The position numbers and the translations under genes are program-made. A stretch of DNA of 64,000 bases. Origin: Bacillus sp. S3. GTDB lineage: Bacteria > Bacillota > Bacilli > Bacillales > Cytobacillaceae. The notes under the pieces are model-generated. The model worked only from the letters and a program-made list of their open reading frames with translations. It was not told the origin of the DNA and made no database searches. Positions 38,398-46,894 of the stretch are shown piece after piece. Position 1 is the first letter of the stretch. Each line of letters starts with the position of its first letter. The stretch spans positions 431,501-495,500 of the forward strand of contig NZ_CP039727.1 in assembly GCF_005154805.1 (NCBI RefSeq). Direction: 5' to 3'.

Positions 38398-40182
38398 ATG
38401 TTCAATTTAGCTCCATTGATGCTCGAAAAGGTTGGAATTATCGTGATTGTGGCATTTTTGCTTTCGCAAATGCGGTCGTTTCGCCAAGTGATTCAAAACG
38501 AGCACAGCACAAAAGAGAAAATCATGCTTATTTTACTTTTTGGTTCGTTCGGAATCATTAGTAATTATACAGGCATTGAAGTTCACCATCATACGATAGG
38601 CAGACCCGATTGGCTTACTGAAATGGACCATGAGAGTGCACTAGCAAACACAAGAGTGATGGGGATTGTCATTGGCGGTTTACTTGGGGGACCAGCGGTT
38701 GGCATTGGCGCAGGACTGATTGCGGGAATTCACCGCCTTACCCTAGGGGGATTCACTGCCTTTTCTTGTGCTTTTTCTACCATTCTTGCTGGAATTGCAG
38801 CAGGATACTTTGGAAAAAAACGAAAACAGAAGGGGAAACAAATCACGTCCTCGTTTGCTGTCCTTATCGGAATGGCCTTAGAAGCTGTTCAGATGCTTAT
38901 CATTCTTGTCGCAGCCAAACCGTTTAATGATGCCTGGGAACTCGTTCAGCTCATTAGCCTTCCAATGATTTTTGGCAACGGTTTAGGTACATTGCTGTTT
39001 ATGTTTATTATTCAAATCATTAAACGTGACGAAGAACGCGCCCGTGCCAACCAAACGAACCAAGCCTTTCTTATTGCGGATCAAACCCTGCCTTTCTTTC
39101 GCCAAGGACTTAACTTCCATTCCTGCAAGGAAATTTCAGAAATTATGCTGAAATTGACCCGTGCAGATGCAGTAGCGATCACTGATGACCACCAGGTCCT
39201 AGCCCATGTCGGTGCCGCTTCAGATCACCATATCCCAAAGTTAAAGCCTGAGACAGGCTTGACGAAAAAAGTACTTGAAAAAGGTAAAATTTCCATTGCA
39301 AGATCAAAAGAAGAAATCTCTTGTTTTGATAGTCAATGTTCGCTAGAAGCAGCGATCGTACTGCCATTAAAGGTAAAAAACAAAATCTTTGGCACCTTAA
39401 AAATGTACTACACGGAGCCTGGAAAGCTGGATAGGGTACAACAGGAATTGGCTGAAGGGCTGGCGAATCTTTTTTCGACTCAGCTGGAGCTTGCGGAAGC
39501 AGAAAGACAGACAAAGCTATTAAAAGATGCAGAAATTAAGGCTTTACAAGCGCAAATTCATCCGCACTTTTTATTTAATAGTCTTAACACCATCTCCGCA
39601 CTCTGCCGTACAGATGCAGATAAAGCTCGTAAATTACTATTGGAACTTGGTTCCTTTTTTCGTGGCAATCTCCAAGGAGCAAGGCAGATGCTAATCCCTC
39701 TGGAAAAGGAATTAGCGAATGTTAGGGCCTATCTATCATTGGAACAGACTCGCTTTCCTAATAAATACAACATTGATTTTAACATAGAGTCACACCTAGA
39801 AAAGGTAATGATTCCTCCTTTTACCTTGCAGCCATTAGTTGAAAATGCGATTCATTATGGTTTTCCTCGAAGTAAGTCTGAAGGGAAAGTGACCATCACA
39901 ATTTTTTCAAAAAACAATCAATTGCAGATTATCGTAGCCGATAATGGAAAAGGAATCCCAGAGGATCAGATAGAGTTGCTTGGTAAACAAGTTGTCCATT
40001 CAAAAAAAGGAAATGGCACGGCGATTTATAATATTACGGAACGTCTAAAAGGAATTTATAATGGTCAAGCAAGTTTATCTTTAAAGAGTAAAGTTGATCA
40101 CGGAGCGACCATCACGATTTCCATTCCGCTTGAGAGGAAAGGAGTTTTTGATCAAGATGTTGAAGGCCTACATTGTGGATGA
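38398..40182 (+). CDS. lytS: LytS/BtsS-type sensor histidine kinase
   Basis: A 594-residue sensor with an N-terminal 5TM receptor (5TMR-LYT, about 1-205), a GAF-like region (about 225-365), a His_kinase domain (IHPHFLFNSLN, H388) and an ATPase domain (VADNGKGIP). Related sensors detect extracellular pyruvate or membrane potential. GGAGAAGG precedes the ATG. The LytTR regulator overlaps its 3' end and cstA follows. Confidence 0.92.
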   Translation: MFNLAPLMLEKVGIIVIVAFLLSQMRSFRQVIQNEHSTKEKIMLILLFGSFGIISNYTGIEVHHHTIGRPDWLTEMDHESALANTRVMGIVIGGLLGGPAVGIGAGLIAGIHRLTLGGFTAFSCAFSTILAGIAAGYFGKKRKQKGKQITSSFAVLIGMALEAVQMLIILVAAKPFNDAWELVQLISLPMIFGNGLGTLLFMFIIQIIKRDEERARANQTNQAFLIADQTLPFFRQGLNFHSCKEISEIMLKLTRADAVAITDDHQVLAHVGAASDHHIPKLKPETGLTKKVLEKGKISIARSKEEISCFDSQCSLEAAIVLPLKVKNKIFGTLKMYYTEPGKLDRVQQELAEGLANLFSTQLELAEAERQTKLLKDAEIKALQAQIHPHFLFNSLNTISALCRTDADKARKLLLELGSFFRGNLQGARQMLIPLEKELANVRAYLSLEQTRFPNKYNIDFNIESHLEKVMIPPFTLQPLVENAIHYGFPRSKSEGKVTITIFSKNNQLQIIVADNGKGIPEDQIELLGKQVVHSKKGNGTAIYNITERLKGIYNGQASLSLKSKVDHGATITISIPLERKGVFDQDVEGLHCG

Positions 40183-40894
40183 TGAACCATTAGCAAGGGA
40201 TGAATTAAAATACCTGCTCATTCGAAGTGAGCAGGTGGAAATCTTAGGAGAAAGTGATTGTGTAGAGGATGCAGTGTCGGCTATCACAGTTCTAAAGCCG
40301 GATCTTGTTTTCTTGGACATTGAACTGGATGATGATAATGGATTAAGTTTAGCGAGGCAATTAGAAAGCCAGGAGCAAACTCCTGCTATTGTCTTTGCAA
40401 CAGCTTATGATGAGTATGCCTTACAGGCATTTGATGTAAATGCAGTCGATTATATTTTAAAACCCTTTGATGAAGAGCGCCTTCAAAAAACGTTGGAAAA
40501 AATCAAGAAAATGCAACATTTTAGGGATAAGCGGGTACCTATCCAGTCCTCTATGAAACACAACAATAATGGGAAAATTGCCGTTCTTGCGGATGAACGG
40601 ATTATATTATTAACGCTGGCAGACATTCTTTATTTCGCATCCAGTGAAGGAAAGTGCCATATTGTAACCCTCGATCAAGCATACAAAGTGGCTGATGCAC
40701 TTGTTGTTTTGGAGAAAAAGATAAATAGCGCAAAATTTTTCCGTGTTCATCGTAGTTTTATTGTCAACTTGGATCATGTTATCGAAATAGAACCGTGGTT
40801 TAACTCTACCTATAATTTGCTTATGAAAGACGGCTCCAAAGTTCCAGTAAGTCGAACCTATGTAAAGGAATTAAAGCAGCGTTTCGGTTTTTAA
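40157..40894 (+). CDS. lytT: LytTR-family response regulator (LytT/BtsR type)
   Basis: A 245-residue regulator with receiver domain (VDDEP at 8-12, phospho-acceptor D54 in LVFLDIELDD) and a C-terminal LytTR DNA-binding domain (FFRVHRSFIVNLDHV, VPVSRTYVKELKQRF). The ATG at 40157 is used; a TTG at 40148 is possible. It overlaps lytS by 26 nt. It probably activates cstA. Confidence 0.92.
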   Translation: MLKAYIVDDEPLARDELKYLLIRSEQVEILGESDCVEDAVSAITVLKPDLVFLDIELDDDNGLSLARQLESQEQTPAIVFATAYDEYALQAFDVNAVDYILKPFDEERLQKTLEKIKKMQHFRDKRVPIQSSMKHNNNGKIAVLADERIILLTLADILYFASSEGKCHIVTLDQAYKVADALVVLEKKINSAKFFRVHRSFIVNLDHVIEIEPWFNSTYNLLMKDGSKVPVSRTYVKELKQRFGF

Positions 40895-41030
40895 ACTGAT
40901 TGTATTTCATTTGTTGATTTTTGCAATTCATCCTTCTATTTGTGCATTTTATCGTGAAAACGGAATATATTCGCTTTTATTTTGTAAAATTGATGAAGTA
41001 GATACAAAAGTGGAGGGAGAATATACGAAA

Positions 41031-42836
41031 ATGAATGCGATTACAATTGTTATTGGCTCGATATGTATCCTTTTAATTGTTTATCGTTTATATGGTACTT
41101 TCATGGCAGCAAAAGTTTTGAAGCTTAAGGATTCAAAACCGACTCCTGCTCAGAAATTTGAAGATGGACGAGATTATGTACCAACGAACAAATGGGTAGT
41201 ATTTGGCCACCATTTTGCAGCGATTGCTGCAGCAGGTCCACTAGTTGGCCCCATCCTAGCTGCGCAATTTGGTTATTTACCAGGCTTGCTTTGGCTGCTG
41301 ATTGGTGCTGTTATTGGCGGCGCTGTCCACGATATGGTTGTTCTCTTTGCCTCTATGCGCAGAAATGGAAAATCGTTATCAGAAGTAGCCAAAGAAGAAC
41401 TTGGTCCTGTTGCAGGCTTTTGTACAGGCTTAGCTATGCTATTCATTATCACCATTACAATGGCAGGATTGTCATTGGTTGTTCTTGGCGCACTTGAAAG
41501 AAATCCTTGGGGAACGTTTGCGGTTGGGATCACGATTCCGATTGCAATGGGTGTTGGATTGTATCATAAAAAGACAGGAAACTTAAAACTAGCAACGATT
41601 GTGGGCTTCGCATTAATTATGGTGGCAATCGTTCTTGGACCAAATATTCAAGGTACATGGCTAGGTGACATGTTAACTCTTGAAAAAAGTACATTAGCAC
41701 TTATTCTGCCAATCTATGCTTTTTTTGCGGCTGCATTACCAGTCTGGCTATTATTGGCGCCACGCGATTATTTAAGTACATTTATGAAGATTGGGGTATT
41801 TGCCGCCTTAATAATTGGGGTATTCATTGTAAATCCAGACGTACAATTCCCTGCTTTTACAGAATTTCTTAACGGCGGTGGGCCGGTTGTAGCAGGGCCA
41901 GTTTGGCCATTTATCTCGATAACGATTGCTTGTGGAGCCATTTCGGGCTTTCATGCATTTGTAGGATCTGGTACAACACCAAAGATGGTCAATCGTTGGA
42001 GCGATGTGAAGGGCGTTGCATTTGGAGCCATGCTTGTTGAATGCTTAGTAGCAATCATGGCTTTAATTGCTGCTGTATCACTGCAGCCAGGTGATTATTT
42101 TGCCATCAACTCTTCACCGGAGAAGTTTGCTACACTTGGAATGGAAACAGTTCACCTGGATGAACTGAGTAAAGAAGTTGGAATGGACCTTGAAGGAAGA
42201 ACGGGTGGAGCCGTTACACTTGCAGTAGGGATGACGTACATCTTCACTGCCGTTCCGTTTTTTGCAAAATTGGCATCCTACTTCTATCAATTTGTTATTC
42301 TATTTGAGGCAGTTTTCATCTTAACAGCTATTGATTCAGGAACACGGGTTGCCCGCTACCTGATTCAAGATTTCTTGGGAGACTTCATTAAACCGTTAAA
42401 AAGAACAGATTCAATCGGAGCAAATATATTTGCCAGTGCGTTAGCCTGCTTTGTCTGGGGATATCTTCTTTTCTCAGGTGACATTAGCTCTGTCTGGGCG
42501 CTATTCGGTGTATCGAATCAATTGATGGCATCGATCGGTCTTATTGTCGGAGCGACCGTCGTGTTAAAGATTGCGGAAAAGCGCTGGTACATGCTGACAT
42601 GTCTAATCCCACTAGCATACCTGTTTGTCACGGTTATGGTAGCAGGGTATTGGATGGTGAAAAATGTTTACTTAAATGCAGCTAATCCTGGTTTCAACGT
42701 ATTGAACGCTATCCTTTCCATTATCATGCTGATCCTTGGAATCGTCATCATGGTTACATCCATTATTAAATGGACGAATCTATGGAAAATTCCACAAGCA
42801 ATATTAGTGAAGAATTCCGAAAAGGAAGTTGCTTAA
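41031..42836 (+). CDS. cstA: CstA family pyruvate/peptide transporter
   Basis: A 601-residue membrane carrier with about 16 segments of the CstA/BtsT family. GHHFAAIAAAGPLVGP near 60 and HDMVVLFASMRRNGKS near 102 are hallmark blocks, and the C-terminal CstA-5TM part is present. E. coli BtsT takes up pyruvate under the BtsSR system, and the lytS-lytT genes upstream suggest the same logic. The ATG at 41031 follows GGAGGGAG; an upstream in-frame start at 40911 would add an unlikely non-membrane leader. Confidence 0.92.
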   Translation: MNAITIVIGSICILLIVYRLYGTFMAAKVLKLKDSKPTPAQKFEDGRDYVPTNKWVVFGHHFAAIAAAGPLVGPILAAQFGYLPGLLWLLIGAVIGGAVHDMVVLFASMRRNGKSLSEVAKEELGPVAGFCTGLAMLFIITITMAGLSLVVLGALERNPWGTFAVGITIPIAMGVGLYHKKTGNLKLATIVGFALIMVAIVLGPNIQGTWLGDMLTLEKSTLALILPIYAFFAAALPVWLLLAPRDYLSTFMKIGVFAALIIGVFIVNPDVQFPAFTEFLNGGGPVVAGPVWPFISITIACGAISGFHAFVGSGTTPKMVNRWSDVKGVAFGAMLVECLVAIMALIAAVSLQPGDYFAINSSPEKFATLGMETVHLDELSKEVGMDLEGRTGGAVTLAVGMTYIFTAVPFFAKLASYFYQFVILFEAVFILTAIDSGTRVARYLIQDFLGDFIKPLKRTDSIGANIFASALACFVWGYLLFSGDISSVWALFGVSNQLMASIGLIVGATVVLKIAEKRWYMLTCLIPLAYLFVTVMVAGYWMVKNVYLNAANPGFNVLNAILSIIMLILGIVIMVTSIIKWTNLWKIPQAILVKNSEKEVA

Positions 42837-42877
42837 AAAAAACAGCACTCATTCATTTTGAATGGGTGCTGTTTATA
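42836..42877. terminator. Terminator between cstA and the convergent small gene
   Basis: AACAGCACTCATTC and GAATGGGTGCTGTT form a stem with A residues before and T residues after, suiting both directions. Confidence 0.85.
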
Positions 42878-42884
42878 TATCTCA

Positions 42885-43160
42885 TCAATGAACCTTTGCC
42901 GAAATTGATTTTAAAAAACTAAAACCGGATAATTTTAATATGAGTTTTTCTCTATCTCTAATCCTCTTTTGTACATATATGGAGAGATCGTCAATCATAA
43001 ATTCATGATAGAGGTCTAAAGTCTTTGGTTTTCCCGGTACGGCTACCAGCTCCTGTACTCCTGGGGCACAGCAAGCTTTTACTTCAATCGTTTTTACGGT
43101 TAACTGGTTGCCTTTAGATTCTAACCAGTTTTTTGATCCAGCATCGATTTCGATAATCAA
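42885..43160 (-). CDS. CC/Se-motif-like small protein
   Basis: A 91-residue soluble protein with adjacent cysteines in EVKACCAPGVQE near residue 30 and the later segment DDLSIYVQKRI. This pattern fits the small CC/Se-motif (seleno)protein family, whose function is unknown; here the position is Cys, not selenocysteine. The start is a TTG at 43160 preceded by AAGGAG; an ATG nearby is out of frame. Confidence 0.65.
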   Translation of the reverse strand: MIIEIDAGSKNWLESKGNQLTVKTIEVKACCAPGVQELVAVPGKPKTLDLYHEFMIDDLSIYVQKRIRDREKLILKLSGFSFLKSISAKVH

Positions 43161-43248
43161 CCATTATCCACTCCTTTTTAATTACCCTTAATCTAGTATA
43201 ATATTTAATTTTATTGTGTACTATGTTTTAGGACTTAATGTAATTATT

Positions 43249-43293
43249 AAAAAAAGCAGACCCATGGAATGCTGTTCCTCCTGAGTCTGCCTT
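43249..43293 (-). terminator. Terminator of the 37-residue ORF
   Basis: On the minus strand GCAGACTC pairs with GGGTCTGC across a long loop, followed by seven T. Confidence 0.6.
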
Positions 43294-43297
43294 TCTG

Positions 43298-43411
43298 TTA
43301 TTTTTGTCTAAAGTAATCCATAAAAGCATGGAAGATTTCGATGCCTTGGTAGGTGAGCATTCCTGCTGCCGATAACGAAAAGAATCCAATCAGAGCAAAA
43401 CGAATCCACAT
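43298..43411 (-). CDS. 37-residue small membrane protein
   Basis: The frame starts MWIRFALIGFFSLSAAGML and continues to FMDYFRQK. It has a hydrophobic N-terminal half and a charged end. A strong GGGAGG ribosome binding site lies 9 nt before the ATG and a terminator follows the stop. It is 29 nt from the next minus-strand gene, with which it is probably co-transcribed. Confidence 0.7.
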   Translation of the reverse strand: MWIRFALIGFFSLSAAGMLTYQGIEIFHAFMDYFRQK

Positions 43412-43440
43412 ATTATTTCCTCCCTTTTTATTCATTTTTC

Positions 43441-43767
43441 TTATGAATTGGGTGGGAGGATTAAGTAGTTTGATTGATGAAATACCGGGATGAGAAAAAT
43501 AAGTTTTCTGCTAGGTGCCAATAACAACTGCAGGGGTGAAATCATTGCTGTTGAAATGACTAATACAAGTACAAACAGTAATTGCAGGTATATCGGCTGT
43601 TTTTTCTCATCGTCTGAAAAAGCCTTTGCCTTTGTATCATCCTCGTTGATAACAGCTTTGATTGCTGAATGGGATTGCGGAAGAATAGTTGAAATGTGTA
43701 AAAAGTTTAAAGCAAAGAAGGCAAGCAGCAAAGGAATGGAAAGGGTTTTTATGCGTTTAATCATCAT
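43441..43767 (-). CDS. Membrane protein of unknown function, two membrane segments
   Basis: A 108-residue protein with hydrophobic segments at about 9-28 and 58-80 and a polar middle rich in Asp, Glu and Lys. GGAAGGAGTGG precedes two ATG codons (43767 and 43764). I recognise no family. It forms a small minus-strand unit with the 37-residue protein downstream. Confidence 0.65.
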   Translation of the reverse strand: MMIKRIKTLSIPLLLAFFALNFLHISTILPQSHSAIKAVINEDDTKAKAFSDDEKKQPIYLQLLFVLVLVISTAMISPLQLLLAPSRKLIFLIPVFHQSNYLILPPNS

Positions 43768-43947
43768 CCACTCCTTCCAATGAGATTGTTTTAATCATAT
43801 ACACTTTTATTATATTTGAAAACAAAAAAGTTCTGACAAATTTTTCGCACTTATGAAAAAAAGGGCTCTTGATGTCGGCAGTTTTCGCATTTAACCCGCT
43901 ATTGTGTTACAATCTTAGCTAGTCAAAACGAGTAAAGGAAGAAATTG

Positions 43948-45327
43948 ATGAGCAAACAATTACCAGTTAACAAAAATGATTATATAGATGTAGTCTTTGA
44001 AGATTTAACACATGACGGGGCGGGAGTTGCGAAGGTGGATGGTTATCCATTATTTGTTCCAAACGGACTGCCAGGCGAAAAAGCTAAAATTAAGGTGATT
44101 AAGACTGGCAAAGGCTATGGGATTGGTCGCTTGATTGAACTTTATGAAAAAAGTCCTTACCGTGTGGAGATTGCTGGCAGTGAACGGCATAAATACGGCG
44201 GCTGCCAGCTCGAGCATATTAGCTATGAAGGTCAGCTGAAATACAAAGAAAATCAAGTCCGGCAAGTTCTTGCGCGCATCGGTAAATTGGAGGATGTGGC
44301 CGTTCATCCTATTTTAGGGATGGATAATCCGTGGCACTATCGAAACAAGGCCCAGGTACCAGTCGGGGAAAAAGACGGTAAATTGATTGCGGGATTTTTT
44401 AAACCGCGTAGTCATGAAATTGTTGATACAAATGAGAGCTTAATTCAGCTCCCGGAAATTAATGAAGCAGTACAAGCAGTGAAGGAGATTTGCAGTGATC
44501 TTGGGATCCCTGCGTATCATGAAGAATCCCATAAAGGAGTTCTCCGTCATATTATGGCACGGTACGGTAAGCAGACAGGAGAACTTATGGTTGTCATTAT
44601 TACAAGAACAGCAGAGCTGCCGCAGAAAAATAAAATAGTTGAAGAAATTGTTGGCCGGCTACCGAAAGTAAAGTCGATTGTTCATAATGTGAATTCAAAG
44701 CGGACAAACGTGATTATGGGCGAAAAAACGAGCGTCCTTTGGGGTAGTGAAGTGATCTATGATTACATTGGGGATGTGAAGTTTGCCATATCGGCTCTCT
44801 CGTTTTATCAAGTTAATCCTGTGCAGACAAAGGTTTTGTATGATAAGGCGCTTGAATATGCCGGGCTTAGCGGTGAAGAATCTGTAATTGATGCCTATTG
44901 CGGCATTGGCACCATATCGCTATTTTTAGCACAAAAGGCATGCAAGGTTTTCGGAGTAGAAGTGGTTCCTGAGGCGATCGAGGACGCCAAACGGAATGCG
45001 GAATTGAACGGCATTACGAATGCAGAGTTTGCAGCCGGTGAGGCAGAAGCGGTTATTCCAAAGTGGTATAAAGAAGGAAATATCGCTGATGTTTTAGTCG
45101 TTGATCCACCGCGCAAAGGCTGTGATGAGGCTTTACTGCAAACGATTATTGAAATGAAACCGAGGAAGGTTGTTTATGTTTCCTGTAACCCGGCAACATT
45201 GGCTAGGGACCTTCGGATATTAGAAGATGGCGGATACAAAACCGTGGAAGTGCAGCCGGTGGACATGTTTCCGCATACGACGCACGTCGAGTGTATCTCG
45301 CAACTCATCTTAAAGAAAGGCAACTAA
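43948..45327 (+). CDS. rlmCD: 23S rRNA (uracil-5-)-methyltransferase RlmCD
   Basis: A 459-residue RumA-family enzyme that methylates uracils of 23S rRNA. It has an N-terminal TRAM domain, a SAM-binding core ([14 protein letters not shown] near 315), and catalytic C413 in [12 protein letters not shown]. The C terminus contains the conserved [12 protein letters not shown]. The N-terminal cluster region keeps only one obvious Cys (GGCQLEH), so an Fe-S cluster is doubtful. The ATG at 43948 is preferred to the TTG just before it. The accessory island begins immediately after. Confidence 0.94.
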   Translation: MSKQLPVNKNDYIDVVFEDLTHDGAGVAKVDGYPLFVPNGLPGEKAKIKVIKTGKGYGIGRLIELYEKSPYRVEIAGSERHKYGGCQLEHISYEGQLKYKENQVRQVLARIGKLEDVAVHPILGMDNPWHYRNKAQVPVGEKDGKLIAGFFKPRSHEIVDTNESLIQLPEINEAVQAVKEICSDLGIPAYHEESHKGVLRHIMARYGKQTGELMVVIITRTAELPQKNKIVEEIVGRLPKVKSIVHNVNSKRTNVIMGEKTSVLWGSEVIYDYIGDVKFAISALSFYQVNPVQTKVLYDKALEYAGLSGEESVIDAYCGIGTISLFLAQKACKVFGVEVVPEAIEDAKRNAELNGITNAEFAAGEAEAVIPKWYKEGNIADVLVVDPPRKGCDEALLQTIIEMKPRKVVYVSCNPATLARDLRILEDGGYKTVEVQPVDMFPHTTHVECISQLILKKGN

Positions 45328-45332
45328 CCCTC

Positions 45333-45703
45333 TGTACTGCACCCCAAAAGTTAGAGTGAAATCTAATTTTTGGGGTGTTTTTTAGTGGTTAAATATAGTG
45401 AAGGCTTTAAGTTAATGCTTGTAAAAGAGTACCTAGCAGGTAAATTGGGATATAGATTATTAGCACAGAAATATGGTATGAAAGACTTTACACGCATTAT
45501 GAGATGGGTAAAAGTTTACGAAAAATTGGGGGAGAAAGGGTTAATGAGAAAGAAGAACAAGGAATCTTATTCTGTTCAATTTAAGCTAGATGTATTAAGC
45601 TTTATTAAAAGAACAGGTTCTTCTGAGGCAGATACAGCCCTGCAATTTGGGCTAACCAACCCTTCTATGATTTCGTCATGGAAGAAAGCTTTTTTGGAGG
45701 TTA
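45333..45703 (+). mobile_element. Partial IS3-family element (left end and orfA fragment)
   Basis: The end TGTACTGCACCCC starts 6 nt after the rlmCD stop. It is followed by an inverted CACCCCAAAA/TTTTGGGGTG pair and an orfA encoding two helix-turn-helix units (LLAQKYGMKDFTRIMRWVK and ALQFGLTNPSMISSWKK). orfB and the right end are absent; the element breaks off near 45700. Confidence 0.7.
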
Positions 45704-45903
45704 ATCAATTGAGATTTGTAAAACTTATCATTGATTACGTCGTGAAAAATGGAACTCTTGAAAAGAAAGTATTGCAGGAAGATCCATTCCGCTCACTAGG
45801 AAGCGTAACTGATTTATTTAGAGATAACCTAGATAATGTGCGTGGCATTATTCGTGTGATTGATACGATTAACAGGAATGTAGAGGAATATGAAGGTGCG
45901 TAA
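45385..45903 (+). pseudogene. Chimeric frame: IS3 orfA N terminus fused to HsdR C terminus
   Basis: A continuous frame of 172 residues joins two unrelated pieces. About residues 1-105 are an IS3 OrfA; after FLEVNQ the sequence LRFVKLIIDYVVKNGTLEKK and the rest match the C-terminal tail of type I restriction HsdR subunits, ending IIRVIDTINRNVEE. I read this as the scar of a deletion that removed the rest of an IS and of a type I restriction locus. Function is not expected. Confidence 0.7.
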
Positions 45904-46109
45904 TCTAAATAGTATTTCCCTAGTTTAATTGTCTGCATACCATTTTGCAATACTAATGATAAAGTGAATTTGTATTAAGATGCTGCTGGTTTGACTGAAA
46001 GAACATTAATTTAGTTAGCATTTCTTCATCTATACATCGAATAAAGTAATCATAACCCTCGCTTGATTTCTTTTGGGCAGAATGAGGATTATTATTTGTA
46101 ACATACTGA

Positions 46110-46144
46110 AAGAGACCCTAACCGTGAAAGGTTAGGGTCTTTTC
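46110..46144. terminator. Terminator between chimeric frame and Mrr-like gene
   Basis: AGACCCTAACC and GGTTAGGGTCT form a perfect 11-bp stem with a 6-nt loop, followed by TTTTC. It may belong to the vanished type I restriction operon. Confidence 0.85.
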
Positions 46145-46178
46145 TGTGTGGAAAGTTTCATTGCCTTAATATTATTAT

Positions 46179-46781
46179 TTATACTAAATCACTAGCGAGA
46201 GAGTAGACTTTACTATCCAAAGAATCAAGCCAATATTCAACAAAGTCTACACCATCTATAAGTTGAATATTAAGATCACTGGCGTATTGTTTTGCAGCTT
46301 TAGTAAATTGTGCGGTAGTAATTAAATAACCACCCTTTGCGTTTTGTTTAACCATATTAGAGTGAAGAATTGCTATCGGTTCGTATCCTACATCTTTTTT
46401 CCAAGCTTTTGCTTGTCCTAGATAAAGCCCATCCTCCCTTTTTTGTTCAAAATCTACTCCAAAATCGCCGGAGCGATTTGTTACAAAAACTTCTCCGCCA
46501 TAGAGTTTTTGGAAGACTTGAGCAGCAAACTCCTCAAAATCATACGGAACTTGCTTTAAAAAAAGGTCTGTACTTTCCTCAAAATATGTTATTCCATCTT
46601 CCTTTTTAGTGGTTGGGTAGTTAAAACGTAAATATAGCCCCATTGCCAGGGTTTTTTTGAGTTCTAAACTTGAGTCAATTTTTTGAGCAAGTAAGGCTGT
46701 TCCTTTTTCTTCTCGCTTTTTAAAATAAAGAATTAAAGCTCCGTTTAATAAAATTAAGAAGATTACAATAGATGTAACCAT
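46179..46781 (-). CDS. Membrane-anchored Mrr-like restriction endonuclease
   Basis: A 200-residue protein with an N-terminal membrane segment (2-20) and a C-terminal Mrr_cat domain of the PD-(D/E)xK fold. FEEFAAQVFQKLYGG (82-96), SGDFGVDF with D106 and D110, and the GQAKAWKK motif with Q123-x-K125 are the expected active-site elements. Related proteins cut foreign or modified DNA; a membrane tether suggests action on incoming DNA (inference). GGAGG precedes the ATG. Confidence 0.82.
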   Translation of the reverse strand: MVTSIVIFLILLNGALILYFKKREEKGTALLAQKIDSSLELKKTLAMGLYLRFNYPTTKKEDGITYFEESTDLFLKQVPYDFEEFAAQVFQKLYGGEVFVTNRSGDFGVDFEQKREDGLYLGQAKAWKKDVGYEPIAILHSNMVKQNAKGGYLITTAQFTKAAKQYASDLNIQLIDGVDFVEYWLDSLDSKVYSLASDLV

Positions 46782-46894
46782 ATCTCATCACCTCCTTATA
46801 ATTTGTTTCCAGTTAACCTAGTTTATAAACTAGATAAAACAAGATAATTACAGAAGGTAGTCTTTTATATTCTAGATCTTTATGAAACTAATGT

